From Syntrophaceae bacterium (GTDB lineage: Bacteria; Desulfobacterota; Syntrophia; Syntrophales; Smithellaceae), in contig WRPE01000003.1 in the NCBI GenBank assembly GCA_009773315.1, forward strand, positions 1 through 64,000: a stretch of DNA of 64,000 bases, given 5' to 3'. The notes below the pieces were generated by a model that saw nothing but the letters and a program-made list of their open reading frames with translations, did no database searches and was not told where the DNA came from. Numbering within the stretch: the stretch's first letter is position 1; each line of letters begins with the position of its first letter. Shown here piece by piece: positions 1 to 7,168 of the stretch. A program made the position numbers and the translations under genes.

Positions 1-41
1 CGCTCAATTTCTTCTTTACTGATGTTAGCCTGTCTCGACAT
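1..41 (-). CDS. Start of an unidentified protein, cut by the window edge
   Basis: An ATG at 41-39 on the minus strand is preceded by a strong Shine-Dalgarno sequence, GGAGGTG (46-52), four bases upstream. It opens a frame reading MSRQANISKEEIE to the window edge. The reading frame and ribosome site make a real gene start likely, but 13 residues are too few to name a family; the polar, Lys/Glu-rich start would suit a small DNA-binding or regulatory protein, which is only a guess. It lies downstream of the caspase-like gene on the same strand. Confidence 0.5.
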   Translation of the reverse strand, partial: MSRQANISKEEIE

Positions 42-114
42 GTTGCACCTCCATGTCGATTATATATCACAGTGTCATCTTGAATGCAAATTGGAATTAG
101 ACCCGCCAAGGCAC

Positions 115-183
115 ACGAACCTGAAGGTTCGAACTACAATTCCCATCCCCACAAACCAAGCGCAGCTAAAGCTACGCACTACT
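115..183. repeat. REP-like palindrome cluster 1
   Basis: Two palindromic units of the island's repeat family. CGAACCTGAAGGTTCG followed by AACTAC lies at 116-137. A second unit, complementary to GTAGTGCGTAGCTTTAGCTG, lies at about 160-183. The GTAG/CTAC edge beside a hairpin is the signature recognised by RAYT transposases, and one is encoded at 5326-5817. Confidence 0.7.
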
Positions 184-185
184 TA

Positions 186-695
186 TTATTTCAGCACAAC
201 CATGACATCGCCAGGGTTTCCCATCACCACCGGCTGCTGCTCCAGGCCTTTGAGCCTTCTTGCCATGTACGGCACATGTTCATTCAAATATTCTGAAAGC
301 TCGCCCACGGTGATTTTCCCATCCTTGTTATGATCCGCCTCTCCCTGCAGGCCCTTGAGGAAATAATAGGTAAACAGGGAATGGCGCTTTTCCGGATACC
401 AGACAGATACCTGATCTACAGAGGCGCTTGTCATGAGCACCGCACCTGCCGGACCCCGGTATTCTTTTTTGACCTTCACCATCGCCGGACTGATGCCCTT
501 GAAGAGCATTCCCTTATCCGTGTTGCCGGAGAAGCAGGCATCCAGCACCACCGTAACTTTCTTTGCCGGTAGTTTTGAGAGATTGTCATAGAAGGTTTGG
601 AGGCGATAGCCGCTTGCGCGGATATACTCTGGATTGCCATCTACGGGGACAAAAAAGGCGTCTCCCGATTCGAGATCCGGCGCGCCGTGGCCGCC
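186..695 (-). pseudogene. C-terminal catalytic half of caspase-like protease, cut off by an in-frame amber codon
   Basis: This is the direct in-frame continuation of the 698-1880 reading frame after TAG at 698-696. Translation resumes as GGHGAPD, holding the catalytic His of peptidase family C14, and continues to VVLDACFSG with the catalytic Cys. An EF-hand-like loop (DHNKDGKITVGE) follows near the C-terminus. Both dyad residues therefore lie beyond the stop, so without readthrough the protein would be inactive. An internal ATG at 551 sits inside the DACFSG region and lacks the His, so it is unlikely to be a real start. I read this as a nonsense-mutated gene, with sequencing error as the alternative. 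Confidence 0.7.
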
Positions 696-1880
696 CTAAT
701 AGATAAACACGCGGGAGACATTTGGCTTGATGTACTTATGTAATCGGCCCTTCGGGTCTCGTTCGGTTCCGAAAATCTCATTGAGTTTGGAAAGCGTCGC
801 GTTTTCGGCATAGATTATATTGCCTTCGTCGAAGCCCATCGTCCGCAGAATGTATTCTTTCATGACGCGGGCGTCGCGGTCGGCATAGGCAACTTCGGGA
901 ATACCCTGCCCATAGGTCTTGTTGCCGATGACCACGGCGATATCGTATTTTCCGGCCTTCTGTCCTATGGGAATGTTTGTATCCACATCCACACTCAAGC
1001 CGCCGGCAATGGCGATTTCTGCCGTCTTTTCCGTATCCTGCCCGGCAACGACAATCTCTTCAACTTTCTTTTGTGGCGCATTCATGATCAACGCCAACGG
1101 ATTCTCTTTATTGAAGCGGGGGCGCGCTTCGGCCAGACTAATAGTGAGGGGAATTTTTTCACCATTGGCTATGCGGGTATTGGTATAGAACATGAATTTA
1201 AAATCCTTGAATTTGCTGGAAGGCAGAGAGCCGAGATCAAAATGCGTCTGTCCGTCCCCGCCGATAAAGACATTATTTCCTGCCTTGACATCCGCAACAA
1301 CACCCCGTGCGTCGCCCTGACCGACATTCTGGATACGGACGGTAAGTTCCACCATCTCCATCGGGTCAATGCGACCGTTTTGATTCTGGTCGTTGATTCC
1401 CATATCCGCCACAATCAGTTTCGGTTCGGCAAAGGCTTTCGTGCGGAAAGCCAGCTTGATGGGTGCCGGATCAAACCCATTGGCCTCTTTCACGTTAATG
1501 GTAAAGCCGGCATTGTCCGTGGGAATGTCCTCATCGGCCTTGACCTCGATCTCTTTGACCATTGTCTCACCGGCGGCAATCGTTCCCAGCAAAACTTCCT
1601 TCTCAAAGCTCATACCTTTGATTATTTTTGCCGTAGAAACATTCGCTTTGCAGTCAAAGGCATCTCCCTTGCCGCTGTTCTTGACGGTGATGACGAGTTT
1701 TCCTGTTTCATCAGCGTCCAACATATTGTTTCCCGATGGCTCAATAAACTTGATGGACATCGTAAGCGCCGGAGGAACAGGCGAGACGGCTATGTCAACT
1801 TTTCCCTTCCCTGCCTGCGCTGTTGATGCCAAAAGAATTAGACACCCCAAAAAGACTGCGAATAAAATATTTTTCAGCAT
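696..1880 (-). CDS. Exported CARDB-domain protein with truncated caspase-like (C14) domain
   Basis: The start at ATG 1880 is chosen over the GTG nine bases upstream because GAGAGG lies eight bases before it. The N-terminus is a signal peptide ending about AQA-GKGK. Two CARDB-type beta-sandwich modules follow: around residues 45-150, and from about residue 160 (QNGRIDPMEMVEL) to 260. From about residue 315, YDIAVVIGNKTYG begins a caspase-like fold. The frame stops at TAG 698-696, between FIY and GGHG, just before the catalytic His. Family knowledge: exported C14 proteases with CARDB modules often occur beside FGE-like lectin proteins, as here (target at 4054-5091). It is the last gene of the DGR block, downstream of TR. 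Confidence 0.75.
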   Translation of the reverse strand: MLKNILFAVFLGCLILLASTAQAGKGKVDIAVSPVPPALTMSIKFIEPSGNNMLDADETGKLVITVKNSGKGDAFDCKANVSTAKIIKGMSFEKEVLLGTIAAGETMVKEIEVKADEDIPTDNAGFTINVKEANGFDPAPIKLAFRTKAFAEPKLIVADMGINDQNQNGRIDPMEMVELTVRIQNVGQGDARGVVADVKAGNNVFIGGDGQTHFDLGSLPSSKFKDFKFMFYTNTRIANGEKIPLTISLAEARPRFNKENPLALIMNAPQKKVEEIVVAGQDTEKTAEIAIAGGLSVDVDTNIPIGQKAGKYDIAVVIGNKTYGQGIPEVAYADRDARVMKEYILRTMGFDEGNIIYAENATLSKLNEIFGTERDPKGRLHKYIKPNVSRVFIY

Positions 1881-1949
1881 ACGCAACACCTCTCACCAAG
1901 ATTAATTGGAATATACGCATAAACATTATTTCCCGCAATAGATTGTTTT

Positions 1950-2035
1950 GCGGGTCTAAAGATCCGAACTACTTTTTATGGTGTAGTGCGTAGCTTTAGC
2001 TGCGCTTTCCCTGCGGGCCTGAAGGCCCGAACTAC
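1950..2035. repeat. REP-like palindrome cluster 2
   Basis: Three units in a row: GCGGGTCTAAAGATCCG + AACTAC (1950-1972), GTAGTGCGTAGCTTTAGCTG (from 1983, to 2005 with flank), and GCGGGCCTGAAGGCCCG + AACTAC (2013-2035). They fill the gap between the DGR template region and the caspase-like gene. Confidence 0.75.
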
Positions 2036-2173
2036 ATAAAACAATGACGGAACCTTGGCCTGGCCGTCCGGCACAAGCTACCAGCACCGGCTTTGTCTTC
2101 TCTCTTTGCCCTTCTGCAAGGGACGGGATTTCGTCCGGGTCAGAGGGACCGGCATCCGCCGTTTCCCGGTGAG

Positions 2174-2321
2174 CTGGGGGCAAGGCAAGCCGGAACCCCA
2201 GGTTGTTGTTGCGGTTGTCCGGTTTGTTCCTGTTGCGATTCGCCGCGCGCGTGTTGGCGGCATTGTTGTTCCAACTGCCGCCGCGTTTGACGCGGTTGGA
2301 ACCGGAAGACGGCCCCTCAGG
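2174..2321 (-). other. DGR template repeat (TR)
   Basis: This 148-bp segment aligns without gaps to 4062-4209 (the VR) at a constant offset of 1888. By hand comparison there are 22 mismatches, and every one falls on a T of the plus strand, that is, an A of the template on the coding strand. None of the G, C or T template positions differs. In the frame of the target protein, TR is rich in AAC/AAT (Asn) codons; full randomisation of these gives many residues but never a stop. It starts at the RT stop codon (2319-2317) and runs downstream, so it is probably transcribed with RT. The G/C-rich 29 bp at 2174-2202 contains a single template adenine, unchanged in VR, and corresponds to the IMH* end. 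Confidence 0.95.
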
Positions 2322-3324
2322 ACAAAACCCCAAAACGGGATACCACATTATTTCGAAACCCGACGCAGTCGGCAAAGCGCGTAAATTCAATCAACGGTTC
2401 CATGTGCCGGATATGTTCGTCCACCGACCATTCTCCCTTTTGCCACCTGCCCTCATAGCACCGGAATTTATTGACAAATCTTCTTTTACTGTGCGGCGTA
2501 AGCAGGATCTTTTGTGGAAAAACACGATAGCCGAGAAAAGGAATTCCCCCGGCACAGCGGTTCATCTGAATATCCGGCTTCACCGTAAGCGACAGGCGCG
2601 ATTGCGTGAAATCCTTAATTGCCGGTAATTCCTCATCCATCAATTGATCCCGGTCATGGCCGAAAATCAGGAAATCGTCCATGTACCGGACATAGCCGCG
2701 CACCTTTCTTTCTTCCTTGATCCAGTGATCGAAAACGGACAGATAAAAATTAGCCAGATGCTGCGAAACCAGATTTCCGATGGGTAATCCTTTTCCGGCC
2801 TCTATTTGGTATGAGGCCATAATCTTCTCGAAAAGCAAAAGAATATCTTTTTCGCGAAAGCGACGCGCCAGCGCCGCAAGTAATATCCCGTGGTCAATGG
2901 AATCGAAATATTTGCGGATATCCAGTTTGAGAAACCAATCGAAACGCCCGGCAAATTCTTTTGCGCGCAAAACCGCCTTCTGCCCGCCCTTTCCTTTCCG
3001 GCAGGCATAGGAATCCGCGATGGCGTAGGATTCTAGAACCGGCTCGCAGACACTCATCATTGCGTGATGCAAGACGCGTTCGGGGAAAGAAGCCGCACAG
3101 ATCAACCTTTTCTTGGGATCAAAAACCTGAAAATAGCGGTAATGACCGATATCCGGATTTCTTTCTTCCATCTGGGAGTAAAGTATCTCTATATTTTCAT
3201 CAAAATTTGCCCTGAAATCGATCACGTCGCAGCGCGCCTGTTTTCCTCGGGCGGCTTTGAGAAAGGCCAATCGGATATTGTCCCGATCCGCCATTTGGCG
3301 ATAAAGATCCCCCACGCTCTTCAT
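2317..3324 (-). CDS. DGR reverse transcriptase
   Basis: This 335-residue protein copies the TR RNA into mutagenised cDNA that replaces the VR. Visible RT motifs are [14 protein letters not shown] with Asp about 135 (motif A), [10 protein letters not shown] with SQ at 187-188 (motif 4; SQ is typical of DGR enzymes where group II introns have SP), RYMDDFLIF with the catalytic YMDD at 214-217, and GIPFLGYRV later. There is no maturase or endonuclease domain and the length is normal for a DGR RT. Its ATG (3324-3322) overlaps the stop of the HRDC gene (ATGA), implying translational coupling. Its last codons overlap the first bases of TR. Identification rests on the motifs plus the adjacent TR/VR pair. 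Confidence 0.96.
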   Translation of the reverse strand: MKSVGDLYRQMADRDNIRLAFLKAARGKQARCDVIDFRANFDENIEILYSQMEERNPDIGHYRYFQVFDPKKRLICAASFPERVLHHAMMSVCEPVLESYAIADSYACRKGKGGQKAVLRAKEFAGRFDWFLKLDIRKYFDSIDHGILLAALARRFREKDILLLFEKIMASYQIEAGKGLPIGNLVSQHLANFYLSVFDHWIKEERKVRGYVRYMDDFLIFGHDRDQLMDEELPAIKDFTQSRLSLTVKPDIQMNRCAGGIPFLGYRVFPQKILLTPHSKRRFVNKFRCYEGRWQKGEWSVDEHIRHMEPLIEFTRFADCVGFRNNVVSRFGVLS

Positions 3325-3803
3325 GCCTGCCCTCCGGTTTCGGCGGTTTTTTCCATGCCGACGATTTTCATAATCGCGTCACCGTATTTGCCAGCGCGGC
3401 TTTCACCCACGCCGTCAATGGTTTTGAGATCGGTAAGCGTGGCGGTTCGTTTTTGCGCGATGGCCGCCAGTTGTTCGTTGGTGAAAATGGTATAGACAGG
3501 CACGGCTTCCTGCACGGCGGCCTGCTTGCGCCAGTCACGCAGTTTGACAAACAGCACAAAATCTTCGGCGGAGAGAATTTCCCGGTAATCGGTCTTATTG
3601 CGATTGTCGCTTTTTTTAAAGTCCTTTTCTCCTGCCTGTGGCAGATATTCGACGGCCAGGCACCACACGGAATTCTCACCATGGCTGACAAATTCCTTAT
3701 CAATCGTCAGCGCCCGCACCGACCGCAGAAATGCATTCAATTCCGTTTCGGCCTCTGCAGACTGTGTTATTGGAATTGCAAAAAATTTGAATTGTATAGT
3801 CAT
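3321..3803 (-). CDS. HRDC-domain DGR accessory protein
   Basis: This 160-residue protein lies immediately before RT and overlaps it by four bases. Residues about 82-150 match an HRDC domain: FVLFVKLRDWRKQAA, VPVYTIFTNEQLAAIAQKR and the helix-turn IDGVGESRAGKYG. HRDC domains bind nucleic acid in RecQ helicases and RNase D. The N-terminal 80 residues (MTIQFKFFAIPI...) are not recognised. Most DGRs carry an Avd four-helix accessory protein in this position; a minority are known to carry HRDC proteins instead, and no Avd gene is visible here. The inferred role is nucleic-acid binding during TR reverse transcription or homing. No clear ribosome site precedes the ATG. Confidence 0.88.
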   Translation of the reverse strand: MTIQFKFFAIPITQSAEAETELNAFLRSVRALTIDKEFVSHGENSVWCLAVEYLPQAGEKDFKKSDNRNKTDYREILSAEDFVLFVKLRDWRKQAAVQEAVPVYTIFTNEQLAAIAQKRTATLTDLKTIDGVGESRAGKYGDAIMKIVGMEKTAETGGQA

Positions 3804-3825
3804 ATGTCTAAACCAATGACAGAAA

Positions 3826-3953
3826 GCGGGCCTAATAACCTAACCACGCGATGCCCGCACTACATTGTTTAACGTCGAGCTTAACGTAGTGCGTACCTCG
3901 CGTGACCTTTAGGTAATTAGGTGCGCAAAACGGGCCTGAAGGCCCGAACTACA
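3826..3953. repeat. REP-like palindrome cluster 3
   Basis: The gap between target and HRDC genes holds several units: a long one beginning GCGGGCCTAATAACC and ending CCCGCACTAC (3826-3852), one starting GTAGTGCGTACCTCGCGTGA (from about 3886), and CGGGCCTGAAGGCCCG + AACTAC (3931-3953). All carry the GTAG/CTAC edge. Confidence 0.7.
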
Positions 3954-3983
3954 TCCCACATACAACATCTGCTGACTGGCCCG

Positions 3984-4041
3984 CATCATCTCTGTCGAAT
4001 CAGGCCGGCTCCGCTGCGGCCTGCTTACGCCAGAGATGATG
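3984..4041. promoter_or_regulatory. Cruciform-forming inverted repeat just downstream of VR
   Basis: The outer arms CATCATCTCTG (3984-3994) and CAGAGATGATG (4031-4041) are perfectly complementary (11 bp). A nested pair, CAGGCCG (4001-4007) and CGGCCTG (4017-4023), adds a 7-bp inner stem. It lies 20 bp past the 3' end of VR in coding direction, outside the target gene, and has no T-run on either side, so it does not look like a terminator. In well-studied DGRs a hairpin/cruciform at this place stimulates target recognition; that role here is inferred from position. Confidence 0.7.
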
Positions 4042-4053
4042 AACATGCCCGAC

Positions 4054-5091
4054 TCACTGACCTGGGGGCAAGGCAAGCCGGAACCCCAGGTCGCAGTAGC
4101 GGACGCCCGGCTTGACCCTGTAGCGATCCGCCGCGCGCGTGCTGGCGGCAAAGTTGCCCCAACTGCCGCCGCGCTGGACGCGGAGGGAACCGGAAGACGG
4201 CCCCGCAGGGTTATCCCTTGGGCTTTGGTTATAATACTTATTGCCATACCAGTCACTACACCATTCCCAGACATTGCCGCTCATATCATGTAGCCCCAAT
4301 CCATTGGGCTGCTTTTGGCCTACCGGATGAGTCTTGCTACCTGAATTGGAACTATACCAGGCGTAATCTCCCAGAGAAGATTCACTGCTCGTGCCCGGCC
4401 ACTTTTCGCTCTTTCCGCCGCTTCTTGCGGCGTATTCCCACTCCGCCTCCGTCGGCAGGCGATACCGCTTGCCACTATTGCGATTGAGCTTTTCAACGAA
4501 TGTCTGCACATCGTTCCAGGATACCATTTCTACAGGGCAGTTATCACCACAACCGCTGTAATAGGATGGATTGTTTCCCATGACTTTTTTCCACTGACCC
4601 TGTGTGACTTCGTATTTCCCCATGTAAAAATCATTAACGCAAACTTCATGCACCGGCTTCTCGTTACTTTCGCCACCACCAACGGTATCCCCCATCTGGT
4701 AACAGCCGCCTTTGACGAAGATCAATTCGATGCCGGTTACGGAATCGGTTAATGCATCCCCGCTTGTCGTCAGTTCCCAATCCGCCGCGCCCCGCAGACC
4801 ACGCGGAAAGTCTTGCAGAATGTTCCAGGTCACGCGTTTGCCCTTACCGGTCTTGAGCTTTCCCACATCACCTTCAATATGCAGTTCAGAGGATTTGTAG
4901 GTTTTCCCTTCCACCGTGATGGTCAGATTTACCTCCGCCTCTTTTTCCTTCCCTTCCAGATCATAACTGATCACCAGGCGGTTCCCCTCCTGCCGCGCCT
5001 TTTCGTTTTTGAGTTCGGCGGCGGATAAAGGCAAAGCGAGCAGCATTGTCAGCATCAGAACAAACAGCAAGCATGTATTCTTGTTTATCAT
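4054..5091 (-). CDS. DGR target: exported FGE-like C-type lectin-fold protein
   Basis: 345 residues, with ATG at 5091 preceded by GAGGTT. Residues 1-24 are a signal peptide. Residues about 25-110 form a beta-rich module (ISYDLEGKEKEAEVNL, KGKRVTWNILQDFP) of the kind found with FGE-like and caspase-like proteins. Residues about 115-345 are an FGE-sulfatase fold: VKGGCYQMGD, EVTQGQWKKVMG, RLPTEAEWEYAAR, GNVWEWCSDWYG, and GGSW through LGFRLALPP. The VR encodes residues 295-343 and 14 residues differ from the TR-encoded version, at 296, 303, 306, 312, 314, 317, 322, 324, 326, 329, 330 and 332-334. The fold probably serves as a ligand-binding scaffold rather than as a formylglycine enzyme, since the region of the usual catalytic cysteines is the randomised one. 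The export signal suggests a periplasmic or surface role. Confidence 0.93.
   Translation of the reverse strand: MINKNTCLLFVLMLTMLLALPLSAAELKNEKARQEGNRLVISYDLEGKEKEAEVNLTITVEGKTYKSSELHIEGDVGKLKTGKGKRVTWNILQDFPRGLRGAADWELTTSGDALTDSVTGIELIFVKGGCYQMGDTVGGGESNEKPVHEVCVNDFYMGKYEVTQGQWKKVMGNNPSYYSGCGDNCPVEMVSWNDVQTFVEKLNRNSGKRYRLPTEAEWEYAARSGGKSEKWPGTSSESSLGDYAWYSSNSGSKTHPVGQKQPNGLGLHDMSGNVWEWCSDWYGNKYYNQSPRDNPAGPSSGSLRVQRGGSWGNFAASTRAADRYRVKPGVRYCDLGFRLALPPGQ
4062..4209 (-). other. DGR variable repeat (VR)
   Basis: This is the partner of TR 2174-2321. Relative to the template, 11 substitutions are A to G, 8 are A to T and 3 are A to C (hand count); 21 of the 22 are nonsynonymous and one is silent (Lys327). 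The conserved G/C-rich end (4062-4090) is the presumed IMH, and homology breaks at 4061, where VR and TR differ at a non-adenine. VR ends five bases before the target's stop codon. Confidence 0.95.
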
Positions 5092-5108
5092 AATAACCTC
5101 AATATTTT

Positions 5109-5282
5109 GCGGGGCTAAAGCCCCGAACTACTTTTATATGGCGTAGTGCGTAGCTTTAGCTGCGCTTTTATTTTCGGGTCTAATAACCTGTAGGTCACAC
5201 GAGACCCGCACTGCGTTTAGATGACGTAGTGCGTTCCTTCAGGTGCGCCTGTTCTTCTCGGGGCTGAAGCCCCGAGCTACGT
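5109..5282. repeat. REP-like palindrome cluster 4
   Basis: Several units between the RAYT gene and the DGR target: GCGGGGCTAAAGCCCCG + AACTAC (5109-5131), GTAGTGCGTAGCTTTAGCTG (from 5143), a longer imperfect unit ending CCCGCACTGCG, GTAGTGCGTTCCTTCAGGTG (from about 5226), and CGGGGCTGAAGCCCCG + AGCTAC ending about 5281. Confidence 0.75.
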
Positions 5283-5325
5283 TTTTACGCAGGCTTAGAT
5301 TACGTTTTCTAACACCAGGGACAGA

Positions 5326-5817
5326 CTACAATATGTTTTTTATATCAAGCGCCAATGATCCTGAATACTGATAATCAAGATAATGTGCAACTAATTCTTT
5401 TCTTACGGGATTGTTCAGGATATACCGCAAAACTTCGCTGGTATCTTCTTCTTTCCTCAATACATGTTCATAATATCCGGGTTGCCACAGTTTTTCCCCG
5501 GCATTAGCTTCTTCATGCGTGAACCAGTAACCTGTTTTCTGCTTAAACTCCTTTATGAAATTCTTCAGATCCGAATGTTCATTTACACCCTCCACAAGCA
5601 GATGCAGGTGATCCGGCATGAAACAATAAACCCAAGTTGTAAAATATTGCTTTTCTCCCGTTCGCGCAAGGAATGAAATCATCTTTGCTATAAGCTGATC
5701 ATTTTCCACAAAGACGTTTTTCTTGCTGTCTGTGCAAATGGTCACAAAATATCGATAACGGCCGCGATAGTCAAAATTTTTGAGATGGGGTTTTGGTTTG
5801 TATTTTATTTTGTTCAT
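5326..5817 (-). CDS. REP-associated tyrosine transposase (RAYT, Y1/HUH family)
   Basis: 163 residues, full length for the family. The HUH metal-binding motif is seen in FMPDHLHLLVEG, and the presumed nucleophile region in WQPGYYEHVLRKEED, followed by LRYILNNPVRKEL. RAYTs are single-copy domesticated relatives of IS200/IS605 transposases that bind and cut REP sequences carrying a GTAG edge next to a hairpin. Here the gene sits among seven clusters of exactly such repeats (115-8392), so enzyme and substrate are probably matched. It lies between the DUF4384 gene and the DGR target on the same strand. Whether it has any part in the DGR is unknown. Confidence 0.9.
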   Translation of the reverse strand: MNKIKYKPKPHLKNFDYRGRYRYFVTICTDSKKNVFVENDQLIAKMISFLARTGEKQYFTTWVYCFMPDHLHLLVEGVNEHSDLKNFIKEFKQKTGYWFTHEEANAGEKLWQPGYYEHVLRKEEDTSEVLRYILNNPVRKELVAHYLDYQYSGSLALDIKNIL

Positions 5818-5829
5818 CCTGCCATCCGC

Positions 5830-6082
5830 AACCTAGTTTTTCGTAGTCCGGGTCTTCTTGGAAACTTGAATGAGCAATCCCCTTCTATACATGTAGTTCG
5901 TAGCTTCAGCCCCGCAATAGGTTAGACCAATTAGCATGGTGCGAAGCTTTCTTATTAAAGCGCAGCTGAAGCTACGCACTACATATTCATCGTCGTACAT
6001 TTTTACGTAGTCCGGATCTTCAGATCCGCAATAAAAAGCGAATCTGATAACCTGGCGGTCACGCGAGGTTCGCACTACATTA
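5830..6082. repeat. REP-like palindrome cluster 5
   Basis: A 250-bp block between DUF4384 and RAYT genes made only of repeat units, some degenerate: GTAGTCCGGGTCTTC, GTAGTTCGTAGCTTCAGCCC, GCGCAGCTGAAGCTACGC + ACTAC, GTAGTCCGGATCTTCAGATC, and a terminal unit ending GAGGTTCGCACTAC. An open frame across it (5833-6075) is just translated repeat. Confidence 0.7.
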
Positions 6083-6090
6083 CCAATGTA

Positions 6091-6933
6091 TTACTGCGCT
6101 ACGACTTCGTAGGGCAAAATCGTATCTTCACACTGGTCAATGATTTCTGAAAGCTTTGCGAAAAATTCGCTCATGGGGATTGCTTCACCCGGCGCAAAGT
6201 GTTGCAAAATATTGATTCCCCGCGTTTCATCCCACGCGACAACAAAAATAGCCTCGGCATCCTTTTTATGATCGGCAAGGGTCTGCATCTCCAACTCTAC
6301 TTTCGCATCTTTGGCAGGAAAGACAAAATTCTCCCCGGCGGCAAGCTTGTTGTCCTTCTCATAGGTATTGGGAAACAAGAGCGCGACGGTATCATCGGCC
6401 ATGATATTGAATAGCGCAATTCTTGCCGCGCTTTTCGTCTTGATCGTTACCCTTGCTTTTTCACCATTACGAAAAATGACGTTGTTGAGATTGGCTGTAA
6501 GCCCGATTGCCTTTGATTTTCGTTTGGGGATATAGACATCCGCTACGATTTTGACACGATATTCCGGGATGGGTGCGGTGGATGGGTCTTTCTGGTATTG
6601 CCCCAAGGGCAGCCAGGTCACTTTCTCGGCGACAATGAACCCACGTGAATAAGTTTTGATGAAATCGGCGGCAACGGTGTAATTGGTGACCAGGGTTGCC
6701 GCGGTTACGGAAACACCTGCCGCCTGCTCGATTGCCGCCGCCCGCGCCCGCTGCAACGCTGTCAACTGCGACTGCTCGGCGCTCATGCCGACAATGGCGC
6801 AGGCCGCTTCGGCCTGAATGCCTTTTTTAACCTCGCCGCCACGTCCGGTTTTTGGCTCGGCCAACGCAAAAACAGGTAAAATCAGCATCACAGCCAGCAG
6901 TAGAACAAATATCATGTATGCATTCTTTTTCAT
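6091..6933 (-). CDS. Exported DUF4384-domain protein
   Basis: About 280 residues from ATG 6933, chosen because GGTGAGG lies just upstream; a TTG at 6948 is also in frame. A hydrophobic signal sequence (AYMIFVLLLAVMLILPVFA) is followed by a segment with ALQRARAAAIEQAAGVSV, as in LPP20/curli-assembly-like domains. The C-terminal half (AARIALFNIMADDTVALLFPNTYE ... VVAWDE) matches DUF4384. DUF4384 domains are frequently fused to or encoded beside caspase-like and FGE-like proteins, as here. Its molecular role is unknown; it is probably an extracytoplasmic part of the same system as the lectin and caspase-like proteins. Confidence 0.75.
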   Translation of the reverse strand: MKKNAYMIFVLLLAVMLILPVFALAEPKTGRGGEVKKGIQAEAACAIVGMSAEQSQLTALQRARAAAIEQAAGVSVTAATLVTNYTVAADFIKTYSRGFIVAEKVTWLPLGQYQKDPSTAPIPEYRVKIVADVYIPKRKSKAIGLTANLNNVIFRNGEKARVTIKTKSAARIALFNIMADDTVALLFPNTYEKDNKLAAGENFVFPAKDAKVELEMQTLADHKKDAEAIFVVAWDETRGINILQHFAPGEAIPMSEFFAKLSEIIDQCEDTILPYEVVAQ

Positions 6934-6951
6934 CATCCTCACCTTCAACTC

Positions 6952-7156
6952 GGTAGTGTGTAGCTTTAGCTGCGCTTTCTTACGGGGCTGAAGCCCCGGA
7001 CTACATGTGGTCTGAGGTCATAAGGTGCGATATTATAACAATGTAGTCCGCACCTTAAGGTGCGCTTGTTTTTACGGGCCTGAAGGCCCGGACTACAACA
7101 AAGCCTCATCACCTAATACCTAAAGGGCACTCGAGGTGACACGAGGCCCGGACTAC
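6952..7156. repeat. REP-like palindrome cluster 6
   Basis: Units between pyrD and the DUF4384 gene: GTAGTGTGTAGCTTTAGCTG, ACGGGGCTGAAGCCCCG + GACTAC, GTAGTCCGCACCTTAAGGTG, ACGGGCCTGAAGGCCCG + GACTAC, and a last unit with CGAGGCCCGGACTAC ending about 7156. They lie immediately behind the pyrD stop and could form stabilising 3' hairpins in its transcript. Confidence 0.75.
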
Positions 7157-7168
7157 AAGATAAAATGT

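Noticed and set aside
22-333. Plus-strand open frames over the caspase-like gene end and REP cluster 1
   Set aside because: They are shadows of the minus-strand gene and palindromic repeats.
696-698. Amber codon read as pyrrolysine
   Set aside because: Caspase-like proteases are not known to use it, and nothing in the window supports amber suppression; a nonsense mutation or error is simpler.
1071-1826. 251-codon plus-strand open frame
   Set aside because: Antisense shadow of the CARDB/caspase-like gene, which has a signal peptide and recognisable domains.
1956-2390. 144-codon open frame through TR on the minus strand
   Set aside because: It is the non-coding template repeat, which retains the target's frame, plus repeat sequence; no ribosome site or separate function is supported.
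3984-4041. Hairpin downstream of the DGR target as a transcription terminator
   Set aside because: No T-run follows on either strand, and the HRDC and RT genes downstream appear to need read-through.
4036-4293. Plus-strand open frame across VR
   Set aside because: Antisense of the DGR target; low adenine-derived stop density there explains the openness.
5833-6075. 80-codon frame between DUF4384 and RAYT genes
   Set aside because: Consists wholly of REP-like units.
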